Shown: positions 11,531-24,687 of the stretch, piece after piece | Layout: every line of letters starts with the position of its first letter | Position numbering within the stretch: the first letter of the stretch is position 1 | Assembly: GCA_032358165.1 (NCBI GenBank) | Contig: JAALGY010000031.1 | Coordinates: forward strand, 2,976,001 to 3,040,000 | Reading direction: 5' to 3' | Origin: Diplosphaera chodatii | Lineage: Eukaryota; Chlorophyta; Trebouxiophyceae; Prasiolales; Stichococcaceae | DNA length: 64,000 nt | Notes under the pieces: generated by a model | Database searches by the model: none | What the model was told of the DNA's origin: nothing | Seen by the model: only the letters and a program-made list of their open reading frames with translations | Translations under genes and position numbers: made by a program

Positions 11531-14500
11531 GCTGCCGGCGTCGACCAGCACCCGGTCCTGCAGGAGCCAGCGCAGCGCGCGCGCCAGCACCACCCGCTCC
11601 ATGTCCTTCCCCTTCCGCACCTGTATTGAAATGACACCATTTGTGGATTTGAATATTGGATTGTGGTCGGACTGGCAGCACCACCCGCTCCATGTCCTTC
11701 CCCTTCCTGCACCTGTAACCATCATGCCAATCATGGGTAGAACGACCTGATTGGTCATACATGTACACAGGCTGGCAGCACCACCCGCTCCATGTTCTTC
11801 CCTTTCCGCACCAATGCACCGGCAATGCCCCCATAGCCTTGCTTCCGAGTGCAGCTGCGGATGCCACGCCGCACCGCTGCGGTGATCAACTGGCCGCTGC
11901 GGTGTACACAGCACATCAGCGCACCAGGTCGGCCACGGAGTCCCGGTGGCTGATGTGCACCACGTCCTGCTCCACGATCGGGCCTGCGCGAGGTCGACGC
12001 AGGACGCTGATGGTTATTGACTTCCTTGCTGCGATGCGTTCTTGCGCCAACATGTGTTGCTGTGGCGGGGCCTGGGCAGCGAGCTATGGGACAGGCCCGT
12101 GGGACCATGTCCAGAACGATCGGCTCACTGCCGGCGCACCCGCGTCCAGGTCCGATGTCACGAAGTGGGCTGTGGCGCCGATGATCTTCACGCCGCGCTC
12201 TGCACGCAGCCGTCAACACCATGAGAGAAGCAACAGCACAGCCTGGGCAACACCGTTTGCACCACCGCCGGGATGTCGGGTTCAGGGGGCAGGGTGCGGG
12301 GCCCGGGAAGGGCACCGTGGGCGCGGTGGTAGGGGCGCGCGCCCTCGAAGGAGGGCAGCGACGAGTGGTGGATGTTGAGGCAGTGGTGCGCGTGCCGCCG
12401 GCAGAAGCCCGCGCTGAGGATCTGCGGGAGCGGGGCCGGGGCGTCAGGCGCCGAACCGTATCGTGAAATGCTGTTGCGCTGGATGGGCGCGTGGCACCTG
12501 CTGGCTGCTTTGCTGTGGGGTGGTGGACCCACACACCCACATGGCATGCAGGGGCTTGCTGCATTGCAGAACGGTGTTTGTGCTGACGAGCTGCAGCAGC
12601 GGACTTGGTTGCTCTGATGCAACCGCAGAAGACACGGCGGCAGTGGACGGTGACTCTTCAGAGGTTGAAGCCCTACTTTAGCGTCCTGAATATTAGCATT
12701 GAGGCTGGTGCGCGCCTGCATGTAGCGCGCCAGCACGATGACGTCGATGCCGTGCTCCGCCAGCGCCGCCTCAATCGCCGCCTCCTGCGCCGCCTTGCCG
12801 CCCTCCTCCTGTGCCACACTGATGGGGTATCAACATCTGGAAGTGGAAGAGGGCAACAGATGCAGTCGAAACATGGTAAGAGGGCGGCTGGCGGGAACGA
12901 CAGCTGCAGCTCTCCAGGGCAGGTCGCCACCTCACTACCTGCTGGACCTGCAACTGCCATCTTCTTTGCCATGGAGTGTCTCCAGGTAGTGCTTGCTGGC
13001 CTGTGACCGTGGTGTTCGCATCAAACCCACCTTTTTCATGGGCAGGTGGCGGAACTCGATGCCAAAGGTGCGCGCTATGTGCTCCAGGTCCGGATGGTTG
13101 CTGATGACCAGCGGGATGTCGCACTCCAGCTCACCTGCAGAAGTGTGTGTACCGTCAGTTTTGGATGCTCAACAATACTGGACCCCGTTCAAGCAGCCTT
13201 TGGTGGCGAGCCTGCAGTTGGCGCTCACTTGTGTTTCTGACCGACTGATTGAATGCCATATCCAGGTGCTGGCGCGACATTGACGCACAGCTGCCTGCGA
13301 CATTGACTTGACCAGCAGCTCAACACTCAGCTGCAGCGTCGGACATCTGCACTCAGCGCAGGCGTTCAGCCGACCTTGGTCGCGGCGCCGCCGGCGCGGC
13401 GCGTGACACCTGTGGGGGGTAGATGGTCGGGACCTGACCGGCCTGGACCCACCCGACTGGTGCCGGATGAGGATGTCGAACAGGCAGTGGTCCAGCTTGG
13501 AGACGAACACCGCGACGCGCTTCCGGCGCGCCCTGTAGCTGATGCGCCAGCTCATGTCGAAGCGCTGCGCCAGCTCCGCCACCGTCCGCTCCAGCACCTG
13601 CGGCAGGGGTGCGGGGCGTTGTTGGCAGGGGAGCTGACAGGGGGGCAACGCCGACGAGCCGCCTGGTGTGATGGTCCATGAGACGAGATCGTCAAGGCGG
13701 CCTGTCAGATGGCCGTCGGCGTGGTGGTGGCGTGGCCAGAGCGATCGTGAGACTGCCGTGGCGTTGCACCAACAGCGTCCAATGTGGATGCCTGGCCGTG
13801 CTAATGCCTGACTGCTTGCAGCGCGCCCAATGGTGGCACATGATGGTTCAGGGATTCTCCGTGAGCTCACCTCTGTGTTGCCGGCGCCGATGTGGATGCG
13901 GGAGAAGTCGAACTCTATCCGCTGGAAGTAGGTGGACGCCCCCGCGGGCTCCACGTTTGTGAACTGGTCGCTCTGCACGATGTTGCAGCCCAGCCCTGCG
14001 GCAGACAGTGCCGCGGGTTATGCGCTCGCCACTTGCTCTCCCATGAACAGCAGGCTTGCACGAGCTGCAGATGCAGCTGCATCGCTGGTGGTTTGCGTGG
14101 TGGCCAGCTGCTGCTCACCGTACAGCAGCTGCGCAATCGCGGCAACCACTCCGGGCTGGTCCGGGCACTGCACGAAGGGAGCTACCTGATTTCAGTGTGG
14201 TCTCAGCGTTACCGAGACGCTGCAAGATGCTGTGGCTATCAGCCAGATTGGCGGTTAGCTGATGCTGTGAATATGAAAAATGGGAAATACCGGGCCCACC
14301 TGCACCAGCAGCACAGCCGTCTGCGGCACCGCTGCCGCCCGCTCATTTGACAGCGCCGCTGCAGCGTCTGCGGCTGCCGCGGCACCGGGATCCGCCACGA
14401 CAATCGGCTGTGCACCTGTGTCACCACGAATTGAAGTGATCGCCGCAGCGGCGCAACTGATATCGTTTTGCGTATAAGATGTTGGTGTGATAGTGGCCGG

Positions 14501-14653
14501 CACTGTTGCGGAGGCTATTGCGGCAGGGTGCGCAGGGTCGAGACAAGACAGCTTCTCTGCCCACCGCAGTGTACTTGCTGGCCACTTCCCTGCAGAAAGG
14601 CTAACCTCCGCAGGATGTCCGCAGTGCAACATGCACTTGGTGCTTCTGCGCAT
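11507..14653 (-). CDS. purU: Formyltetrahydrofolate deformylase
   Basis: The enzyme hydrolyses 10-formyl-THF to THF plus formate. In plants the homologue is mitochondrial and keeps folate cycling during photorespiration. Ten exons fit in phase: 14300-14653, 14119-14167, 13871-13995, 13453-13597, 13031-13134, 12716-12808, 12316-12421, 12140-12199, 11925-11983 and 11507-11620, about 402 residues. An N-terminal ACT domain (CPDQPGVVAAIAQLLYG, then a second half with IVQSDQFTN) is followed by the formyltransferase fold. The catalytic Asn-His-Asp set is present in LNIHHSSLPSFEGARPYH and TSDLDAGPI. The start is uncertain. Met at 14653 gives an Arg-rich presequence (MRRSTKC) suitable for mitochondria, but the frame is open back to 14833. 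The intron after exon 6 has a GC donor. The gene ends inside a tandem array. Confidence 0.92.
11585..11811 (-). repeat. Triplicated exon fragment of PurU
   Basis: A roughly 36-base block encoding RKGKDMERVVL occurs three times on the minus strand: 11585-11620 (the true start of exon 10), 11676-11712 and 11776-11811. The two extra copies lie inside intron 9, spaced about 91 and 100 bases apart. The middle copy keeps an AG directly before it (TTACAG then GTGC), so it could compete as a 3' splice site. Confidence 0.85.
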
Positions 14654-15096
14654 GCTGTTGGAAAAGCACCTGCGGGTGCCGAGCCGTTGCCAGAGGCAGG
14701 CTGCGCCGTCTGCTGCTCGGCTGCAGACAGGCAGGTTCGCCTCCTGTGGTGCTGCCTGCACGCATGTTGTCTCCGCACGGGCAAGATCGTCTGACGGCTG
14801 TGCTGCGGATGTGTATGCATGTGCATGCTGCATGCATGCATGCGCACGTCCAGCGTTGTACCCATGGCTCTGTGTTTACGTGGCGACGCAGACAAGCGGT
14901 TGCAAATTACGCAGGACCGCAATATGCAGACGGTGTCTGAACCTCTGCAAATGGACCAACAGATGTCTGACAGGCACGTGGTGCCACGCTGGCTTGGTGT
15001 GCCCTTTCGGGGTCGTTGGGAAAGGTCAAGGTGTTCATGGTCAAATTGTTGTGATGATCACCACGAACCGCCGTCTACACTAGGCAACGTTCCGGC

Positions 15097-18000
15097 TCAG
15101 TCCGCTGCAACAGGACCCTGAGCATCTGCACCAGCTGTCGCCGTATCTGCCGGAGTCACTGGGGTGAATGCATCCGCAGCACCACCGCCGCCGAGCCCGG
15201 CCACCTGCTTCAGGCGTGGCAGGCCCGCTGCCAGCTTGTCGTTGATGTCCGCCTGGTCACCGCTGCCAGTCAGCGACGCCACCACGTTGGAGTGGAAGTC
15301 CGCCAGCGTGGCTGCGTCCGGCTCCGCCATGCCGGCGGCCTTGAGCCGCTCAAGGGTGGGCGCCAGGGCCCTGCCCGGTAAACTCACCGCCTTGCCCCAC
15401 ACCTGGGAGCAGACACAGCCGTGTGGGCTGCCCTGGCGCCATCTCGAAGACGTGCAGAGTAAGTTGAGAGCGCGCTGAACCAGGTGTCCAGGGTCGTGTG
15501 CCAGGCCATGCTGCCCGCTCAAACGAAGGCTGCCCCATACAATTGACGTTTCGAGCACACACTTTGGCGGCGACGAGGGCCACCGCCAGGGACAGGGCGG
15601 CGGGCGGGGCCGCCTCCCGCTCCAGGGCCGCCTCCAGGCCCTTGGTGTGGTTATGCACCTCCCGCCGCTCGGCCTTCTTGTCGAGCCGCCGCAGCCGCTG
15701 GCCCCCCGCCTCCGCCGCCGCCTCCACCGCCTCCAGCAGCTCCTACGGGGCGCACAGCCGTGCCATGGTGATCACGATTATATGGGCCTTTGTCGCTGTT
15801 CTATGAGTGGCCAACACACTGTGTCGCAGAGGGCCGCCAGAGGCACTCTGCGGAAGAGCCATGGTTGGGGCCGCGCAATGACGAGAGATCACCGCCGTCG
15901 CTTGCCCCTGCTATCAAGGGGCTGTGGTCCATCAGCCCCACCTCTGGGCTGCTGCCCGCCAGGGCGGCGACGGCGGCGGAGGCCGCGGGCGCGACGTCGG
16001 GCGGCAGCCGCTGCAGCAGCGCCTCGCGCTCGGCCGGCGCCAGCGGCTGCGGCGGGGCCGCCGCCTCAGGCGCAGCACCGCCGCCCTGCTGCAGGTCCGC
16101 CTCCTGCTTGTTCAGCGGGGCGCTGCTTCTGCGAGTCGATCAGCTGGGTCCACAGCTGCACAGGAGGCCAGGCATCCGCAAAATGCCCAGGGTATATGAC
16201 TTGAGGGCATAGGAACGCACGAGTCCAGGTTACGAGGAAGCAGACCTGACCATGCCGCACAATCAACAGGTGTTGTTGTCGAAGCAGTGCTGTACATGCA
16301 GCTCACAGGATGCTCGAGAGCGTCACGCCCTGAGCACATTGGGGCTGAACATCTGGGATGGCGTGTCGGCGAACTAGATCGTTCAGAGGCACGCACGTGT
16401 AAGCGCAGCACCGCGTCCACAGCCTCGGCGCCCGCGCCGCGCAGCAGGTGCTTCTGCAGCACACCCTGTAGCTCTTCGTCATCGCCCGCGGCGGCCTGCA
16501 AAACGGGCAACCAAGCTGAGGCACGCTGTGTTGCCACACATGCTGTCTGAGTCTGGACCAACATGCCCCTGTTGCGGTGTTGAGTATAAGAAGCTCATAA
16601 CGGCAACCCTGGCTGGTTCAAAACATCTGCCAGAGACCAACGTCCTGCGCGACAAATGTGACAGTCGCAGTGAAACTGTCTGTTGGTCCTGGACAGATAA
16701 CGCTGGGCACTGGCAGACGTTTGGCTGCTCCTGCATCATGTCGATTGCCTGCAGAGACCCCCTCGCCAGGTGCGGGCCGGCTCACATGACAAAACAACCT
16801 GCACATGCAGCCGCTCGTCACAAGACAGTCTCCAGTCACAAGCAGGTCGCTGTGGATCTGCCCGGCACCTGAGCGCCGTGCGACAGCAGCTCCAGCCGGG
16901 CGAAGGCGTCCCGCAGCGCGACCCCCGCCGCCTCCCGCGCCCGCCGCCGGGCCTCGGCCCCCGACGCGAACACCGCCGACAGCGCCGCGTCGAGCTCCGC
17001 CAGCGCCCCCGGCCGCAGCAGCTCCGCTATGTGGCGCGCAAGCTTCTCTGCAGCCGCTGAGACTGATGTTCAGTATTATGATGGGTCAGGGCTGATAGCG
17101 CGGCGCAGGTTGCAACCACTCGAACATGTGCTGAAGCGAGTGAGTGCTGGTGCAACTCGCATGGAGGCTTAGTGTGCATGGTTGCTGACCATCGAACGCC
17201 CTAGTCTGGGATGAACTAAATGGTACCAGCGCAGGACTGCACCTGCATCCTGCATGGCTGGCTGCCACTCGAGAATCTTCGCAGCGAGGGCGCTGATGGA
17301 CAGTGCTGCCGCAGCAGCGCTCCTGGCGTCGTCAGCCTTCCCTTTGATGCCCTTGCCGCTGCTGCCGCCGCCAGGCGTCTGCTTGGGCGCCGCTGCAGGG
17401 GCGGCCTTGCCCCCGCCCTTCCGCTTGCCGCCCTTGCCTTTCGCCCCCTTCCCTTTGCCGCCCTTGCCGCCGCGGCCCCAGTCGTCGTCGCTGTCCGAGT
17501 CGGCGGCGGCGGCTGCGGGCGAGGGCTTCGCCGGCGCCGCTGCTGGCGTGCTCGCCACGCTGGTGCCTGCGGCAAAAGCGATAGTCACTTATTCATGATG
17601 TCGTCATGCCCTGCCTTTCGTCCAGCCGTTCCAGCTGCTGCAGTGGCGCAACTGCAAGCTACCTGCTGTTGCTGCCAGCAATGCAGGTAGAAGCCTTGCA
17701 AGCGACCTCTCGAAGCTGCGAAGGGTGCTTACCCTGCGGCTGTGGTGCGGGCCTTGCCGCCTTGCGCTGCTGCTGCAGCTTGAGCTGCTGCTCGGCAGCT
17801 AACCGAGCCTCGCCCCGTACCTTTTCTGCCAGCTGCCCCACCAGCTGCCCGCTAGCAACGCAGGTGCCTGCCACCACAGCGCTGAACCTGCTGCTACTGC
17901 CGCCGCCGCTCGACTTGCCGTTGGTTTTGCCGCTGAGCGCGTGCTGCACGGCCGTGCATTGCTGCAGGAGCTCGGCTGCGTCCTCTGCAGGGACTGCGGC

Positions 18001-20341
18001 GGGCAGCAGGGGTCCCACATCCACCCTGTAGTTGAGGCATCCCCACAAGAGGCGAAGGATCGGTCACGCGTGACGCAGCATGACAGGTCGACCAGGCCGT
18101 CCTCAGGGCTAGGTTGCAGTGCCAGTGCGAGCACCTTGGGCAAGCTCGCTGAGCTCCGCTGAACCCCGATCAGCAGCACGGCAACAACCCACCAGCTGCC
18201 AGCTGCCAGCGCCTCCTCCGCTGCCGCGTCCAGCTGCGCGGCCACCTCGGCGGCGACGAAGCAGCTGGGCAGCGCGAGGCCGTCGGGGAACGCGGCCTGC
18301 AGGTGCGCCTGCGGGCTGGCAATCCCCATGCGCGACACCGCGGCGTATTCCATGACGCTGTTCTGCCTGCAGCAGGACACCAGGGGTGTGGCAAGGGCAT
18401 TGCAGCTCACAGCGTCAAGCTATGACTGCACGCCAGTGAGTGATACGCGCTGATGTGCATCCACGGCAGCCAGACACCAGTGGCGGCTGCGCATTTGCAG
18501 CACCCTGCTGAAGACATCGAGCATGCCCCAGGCTCTGACCTGAAGAACGTGCGCACAGCGTCCTGCTGTGCGCGAGCATGAACGGCGGGGACCCAGGTGC
18601 TGCCGCCGCCGCGCAGCTCGCCCGCCACCTCCCCAGCCGCCGCCAACTCCTGTAAATAGCAACTTTGCTTGTGCGCCGACCCCCTGCTAATGAGCTACTC
18701 TCGCATCAAGGCTTTTAGCTGTCACCTACCCGTCGCACAGCTCCAAAACAGGACCAACTACACGCCGGCAGGCACGGCGAGTGGCGTGCCTCGAGCACCG
18801 CGCCCAGCGAGCGGCCCGCGACGCCGCCGCTGGCCAGGCCCAGGGTTTTGGCCAGCGCCGGCAGGCTCAGCGGCGCGGCCGCCCCCCGCACCGCGCCCCG
18901 CACCCGCGCCTGTTGCAGGTGCATGAGTGGCCCACTGCTTTCTGACGCATCGCGGCTTGGACACACCGATGGGCCAGCCTCTTGGTGCCTTACAGAAGCG
19001 TTGCCGCTCGGCTGACAGCAGCCCGCCAGTTGCCACGCTGCAGGCGTCGGACCTGATGGACACAGCGCACCCAGGAGCTGCGCGCACCCGGATGCGGGCG
19101 GTGTGGGCGGCGGTGTACAGCAGGCCGCCCTCCAGCTTGCCCGGGATGGCGACCCCCAGGCGCTGCTGCAGCACTGGCACCAGCAGGTCCACGCCCAGCC
19201 GTGTGCGCTGCGCGATGTCGCCCACATGCAGCGCGCCCGCCTCCTACACGCATGTCATGCAGCAGCGGTGGCACCCGCGATGGTTCCGGATTAACGGCTG
19301 GCGCCTCAGCACCATCCAGGCTGCGAATGCCAAGCGTCCAGGCTCATGCAGAGGACGCATGACTGCTGGCCTGTGAGCTCACAAGACGAGGGCGGCGTCT
19401 CACCCTCAGCGAGTCCGCCACGTCGGCGGCCAGGTTGTCGAAGTAGGTCACGGTGATGAGCTCGCCCTGCACCAGCTGCAGCTCGCCGCCCGACTGCGCC
19501 GCCGCCGCCTCGGCCTGCCGCTCGCAGTGCACCAGGTCCACGCCAAGCAGCGCCGGCAGCTCCACCTGCATGTGGATTGATGAACATGTCTGCCTTTGCA
19601 ACATAGCTGGATGTGCAGGGCACCCCCATGACCAATTTGCCGCCTATGCCGTGCTGCCGCCTATGCCGTGCTGCGAAACCCTGGTGTTGACATCAGATCC
19701 CAATCAATATACAGAATACAACACCGCGGCGCAGCAGGGTGTACAGCAGTGCGCCCTGATCATGTAGGGGACCGTCTCAGGGTTGTTAACCCAGCGCACC
19801 ACGGGGATGCGGCCGCCGGCGGACTCCACTGCCGCCTGCACCTCCGACCGCAGGTGCTCCCGCGTCAGGTACTCCCGCCCGTTCACGGTGTGCAGCAGGT
19901 CCTCCCCCAGCAGCCCCGCCGCCTGCAGCTTGCCGACCAGCTCCACCACGTTGCGCTCCGACAGCCGCACCTGCGGCGCGTGGGACCGGCACACTTGGGG
20001 TGCTGCATGCACTGAGGTACAGACTGAGGGGACCAGTTGAACGCGGCTGGTGTGCATCTTCCTTGATTCGATCTGACAGGCGCCCAGGGTGCTGACCGGG
20101 CCGTGCGCCACTGCCATGCGATGCACTATGTGATGCACTAGTAATGCAGATGCGATCGCACCATGGCGTCGCCAGGCCTGGCACTGGGCGTACAAGATTT
20201 TGGCGCGGCTCACATGCGAAAGCTCCATAAGCCCAGTTAAGCCCGAACACGAGCATTTGCAGTTTGACCGCATACCTTGGGCTTCTCCTGCTGTGCCGAC
20301 GCCAGCTGGCCCAGCAGATCATCCAGCGACACCTCGTCCAT
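15097..20341 (-). CDS. UFL1: E3 UFM1-protein ligase 1
   Basis: UFL1 is the scaffold-type E3 that transfers the ubiquitin-like UFM1, notably to ER-bound ribosomes. About 14 exons run from Met at 20341 (MDEVSLDDLLGQLASAQQ). Exon 1 is 20276-20341, exon 2 is 19803-19970 and exon 3 is 19404-19565. The winged-helix repeats of the family follow in order: VRLSERNVVELVGKLQAAG and VNGREYLTREHL, then LLGVDLVHCERQ and LITVTYFDNLAADVADSL, then AQRTRLGVDLLVPVLQQRLG. The middle part has STWVPAVHARAQQDAVRTFF, QNSVMEYAAVSRMGI and WVDVGPLLPAAVPAEDAAELL, all with close human counterparts. A Gly/Lys-rich GKGGKGKG linker (about 17400-17470) matches the Lys/Gly-rich linker of the family. The C-terminal helical part (ELLEAVEAAAEAGGQRLRRL onwards) ends at 15097. 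The protein is Ala-rich overall. Confidence 0.9.
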
Positions 20342-21014
20342 TGTCCGCCAAGCAGCAGCCGATCGCCTGAGGTCGCTTTCACGAGGTCCTACTCAAGGGC
20401 GACGCTGAGTGCAGCCCGTGCAACCCCCAGATGCCAACACGAACATAAGATGCACGGCACTGCTCAGCAAATAGAGCCGCGTACTGTTGCGCTCAGATGC
20501 ACATCAACATCTGCCAAAAACTGCGCGTGCAGCAAATGTGAGCACAAGCCGAGTGAACAATCAGACTGGTATGATTTGATATGGGCTCGGAACCTAAGGA
20601 TGTGGCTTGACCGGGATCAATGGATTGCGATTTCTAGGAGCACATCGCCTCCACTCATACACATGTGGATCGTCTATAGAAGGCAACTGGTTCCAGTACG
20701 ATGAGCATCAGCAAGCCTATCAATGCATGCTGTTGATGTGCGCAAACAAGCATCTGACATCCTGCGCGACAGCATGTGCCGTGACAGCCTCGGAAGCAGC
20801 AGATGCATGCCCCCTCGTTCCTCCAGACGCCTCAACTCAGCCCCGTCTCTCAAGCGGCTCTATCAGCCGCGTGCAATCATATCACACGGTTCCAGCAGCA
20901 CGTGTGTCGAGCTGCAGGCACACCTGCTCAGCTGCTGCACATTGTCCTGTTTGACACACGCCGCAGTGGTGCGGCGGGCAGCATCATCACGGTCCTCAGC
21001 AGGTCGTGTCGACC
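20342..21014. promoter_or_regulatory. Divergent promoter region, UFL1 / NELF-E-like
   Basis: 673 bases separate two divergently oriented starts, so both promoters and 5' UTRs should lie here. No TATA-like element is convincing and I see no other gene. Confidence 0.4.
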
Positions 21015-23930
21015 ATGGCACCAAAGACCGAAGCGGAGCTTGCGCTGCAACGCAAGTACGAGGAGCTGCGCAAGAAGAAGGTGATCAGGATGGCGTGTGC
21101 ATGCAGGAATTGCACCGTTCCGTGCTGCGGGATGCCCCTTTCGTTGCCGTGTCCGGATGTGCCTTACAGAACCTCACAAGCATGTTTTTCGGCGTGTCAC
21201 ACGTACATGCTGTTGCCGTCCACCATCTGCATGACGGTGCAGTCTGCGTCGCGCACCACTGACCAATCAATGTGCCACACGGCAGGAGGCGAAGCTCAAA
21301 GCGAAGCAGTCGCAGGATGCCGCCCCAAAAGCGGAGCAGCCGAAACAGCCGGCGCCGGCGGTGTCCGTCGCTCAGCCACTTGCGAAACCAGCAGCGCCGA
21401 CGAAGCTGCCAGGCCTGACGGCCCGCAAGCCAGCAGGTGGCACTGCACATGGTCAGTGTGCTGTGATGAGTCTGGCAACTCCTTCTGCCGCTTTGCTGAT
21501 TGCCCTGCGTTCGCAATGCCAGCCCTGCATGAAGCCCTGACTGCATGTGCCGCAGCTCCACCAAGCCGGCCGCAGCCAGCGCCAAAGGCATCGGTGCCGG
21601 CGGCGCCCGAGGTCCCGGGCGAGACCGCAAAGCAGCGCGCCATCAGGGTACGCATATCTAGTTTAATTCGCTCCCACTGCATCGAAGAGTGCGGAAAATG
21701 CCCACGCCTTTCGTGATGTGCAGCAACTTCTCGGTATCCGCCACATCCACTGATCCGCACACTTGCACCGTGCTGGAACTACATGGATTGGATCACTGCC
21801 CTGCAGCTGATGGCAGCCAAGCGGGCGGCAGCGGGAGCCAGGGGCAGCGGCAGCGGCAGCGGCGCGCCGCCGTCGGCCGCGAAGCAGAAGCCGGCCGCGG
21901 CGGCGCCGGCGGACGCAGGCGGCTCGGCGGCGGCGCCGGCTGCGCTGCGGCAGCCTGCTCCAGCAGCAAGGCAGCCGCCCCCGGCGGGGCCGGCCCCGCC
22001 CAGTGCCGGCAGCAGGCAGGGGGGGGATGGCGCGGCTGCCCCCTCTGGCGTGAAGCCAGACGCAGCAGCGCTGCAGGTGTGCATGCATGCTGACCATCTG
22101 CCACAGCACTGCGAGTGCTCGTGCTTGCATGCAAATGCTTCTGCTCGGGGTTTGCCTCGCTGCGCGTCGCTGCATGCAACCATCCGGTATGGTGCACCAG
22201 CAAGGCTGCGGCCTCGCTCACCAGTCACCACCCATTCAATGCAGGCAAGTCGGCAGCCGTCTGGTGGCAGCAGCGGGGCTGCTGTGGCCAAGCGGCCGGG
22301 GATCAAGCGGCCCACGTCACACCGTCCGGTGGCCAGGGACGATGACGACGGGAAGCGGACGCGGATCGATGGCGGCGGCGATGCCAGCAGGGATAGGAAC
22401 AACGGATCGGCGCCTTCGCAGCAGCGCTTTGAGCCACGAGATGCCCCCGGGTGCACACTTTGCATGGCCCTGAGCCCCTGGTACCCTGAAGCAATCTACC
22501 CGTGTGCCAGTCCGCGCCTGCTCTGTCGTGAGCTGAGCGCAACACCGTGCCACAAGCACGTTGCAGCATTGTGTTGGCACCGTGGAATACCTCACAGCAG
22601 CCAAGCCCGCAGGCTTCAGCATGTGTCAGCCGAGCGTCATGATAGTTGCACCGTGTTTCCAGGGACGATATGGATGACGAGCGGCGGTCCACCCTGTTTG
22701 TTGGCGACCTCCCGCCGCACTACGACTCGCAGGCTGTGCAAGCGGTGGGCACCTGCTGATGTCACAGTGTCTGCCACCAGCCGGCATGCACCCACGCACG
22801 CACCGACAACCGCCGTCATGCAGAGCGCTGTTCCCGGCAACATCCGAGGCACGCTGAGTCCAGCTTGCCGACGCATTCCTGTGCTCATGCGCAGGTGTTC
22901 AGCGAGATGGCGCCTGTGGTGCACGCGCGCGTGGTGGGGACGCAGTGCTACGCCTTTGTTCGCTTCCAGTCGCCGAGCGATGCAGATTACGTCATGCAGG
23001 TAGACAACGATGTCTGAACACACTCTCAACTTGCCTGCCCTCGGGTTCGGTCAGATTCCGTGTGAGACTTGGGGGTTGTGCCATCACAGCCTGTGTGTGA
23101 ACATGCTGGAAACTGCACTAAGGACCCATGTGTCAAGCGTTGGAGGGCCGCTGCTGCTGCATCTCCAGGCAACACAGTCGTGTGTTGTCACAGCTGCAGC
23201 AACACGCTCGCTTGAGCGGTAGCATGACACCAGACCCTCAGGCCCTGATCGTCCTCGTGTGTCCCCTCACAGAGGACCGGAGAAGCGCCGCTGGAGCTGG
23301 AGAATGGCCGGCAGCTGCGCGTCAACTGGGCGCATGGGCAGCTGCCGGACTGGAAGGTGCGACGCCTCCTCACGTGGCACTTCAGGGTCGCATCCTCATA
23401 CCAAAGGGCTGGTGGCGTCTCTGATAACTGCCAATGCAGGATGGATGCTGCCGCACAGAAGGACCTGCCGCACAGAGGTTTCAGCATGTTCCACCCATTT
23501 GTTTGTTCTGCGTGGTGCTCAGCTTTGCTCTTCCCTGTTGCAGCAAGGGTCGCAGCTGGTGCGGGAGCGCGTGGCACCTGGGCTCGAGCAGTACGAGCAT
23601 CCCAAGGTGCTGCCTGCCCCGGCACTCCCATCTCGTTGTTGCCGGGAAGAGACGTCTCAGCACCCTTCAGTATGCGGCTCCGCCTGAGATCGCAGTGCTG
23701 TGTCAGTGCACAAAGTGGTATGTATTGCACAAAGTGGCAGAGTGTTGCACCCAGTGCCACAAGGGTCATCAAAGGGTGGTCAGGCTGTTGGCTCCTGCGC
23801 TTGCGCTCAGGTGCGGGAGGCGCGACTGGCGGCGCAGGCAGCAGCAGACGCCTTCGATCCCGAGGCGCTGGCTGAGGTGGAGCTGCGGCCGCCGCCGCGG
23901 CGGGCGCTGGTGGTGTACGACGATCTGTAG
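21015..23930 (+). CDS. RRM protein resembling NELF-E (negative elongation factor E)
   Basis: Ten exons fit in phase: 21015-21080, 21286-21436, 21556-21647, 21807-22076, 22245-22450, 22663-22744, 22895-22999, 23273-23356, 23544-23606 and 23811-23930, giving 412 residues. The N-terminus EAELALQRKYEELRKKKEAK is a charged helix like the one that opens metazoan NELF-E. A long Ala/Pro/Lys-rich disordered part follows, with an RDDDDGKR patch. One RRM spans about residues 205-290, with RNP2 LFVGDL, RNP1 CYAFVRF and a closing LRVNW strand. The protein ends in RRALVVYDDL, reminiscent of the IVYSDD end of NELF-E. NELF-E is the RNA-binding subunit of the complex that pauses RNA polymerase II. The RRM alone could be a generic RNA-binding protein, so the name rests on architecture plus the two termini. 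Confidence 0.5.
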
Positions 23931-24687
23931 ATTACGGCGTGCCAGGGTTAGGCCGGTCTGTAGGCGCTTCAGTGCATTGGACAGGTGTGCCAGGCTTTGA
24001 CGCATGGAGCTGTGGGCCCAGGCTGCACCGCTGCTGCCTTCAGGAGAGTGGTTCTGCATGGTCGCTGTGGTCAAGGGCCTGTGACGCGGAGCACCGTGCC
24101 TCGGGGTGTACCTTACGTCCCCGTGTTGCTGCGGTGGGACAGAAGTGTTGCTGAGGCGAACAGCAGATGGTGCTGTTTGAGGTACAGCGCCAGCAGGCAT
24201 CGGCACATGCGTCCCAACGGAGAATTAGCATCGTCACAATCAGCGACAGTCGGCACGTTTGCAAACGGTACAGGAGGCTTCTGCCACTGCACATGCAACC
24301 GGACGCTGCAAAGGGCATGCTGGTTACGTCACGATTTGTCATCATGAGCTGTGCTGGCAGCTGTGCAGAACCCAAATGATGATGTTCACAGTCTGCAGGA
24401 CCGCAGTTGTGGGCAGTCTGCAACGTGCCCAACCGTGCTGTCAGCATCTCTCGACTACATCACAGGCCGGTGCTCTTGACAACTAGTTTATGACCGTCAA
24501 ATGTGCACTGTGACAGTAGCAATCCGTTTGCTTTGACCCCTGCCTGGAGCCGTTCGCTGTATGAGGCATGCGTGCAGTATACAGTCGTGCTTCTGGACGG
24601 CTCGAAACGCTTTGAAGACACGCTCTTGATGTGATGGGGCATGTTGAGCGAGGCGGGTAGGCCAAGGGACCACGGGTGCAAGGCAGG
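23931..24687. other. Intergenic
   Basis: This holds the 3' flank of the NELF-E-like gene and the promoter of the next plus-strand gene. No supportable coding sequence. Confidence 0.6.

Noticed and set aside
21783..23003. 406-codon plus-strand ORF read as one exon
   Set aside because: It runs through two or more introns of the NELF-E-like gene and switches away from the conserved RRM frame.
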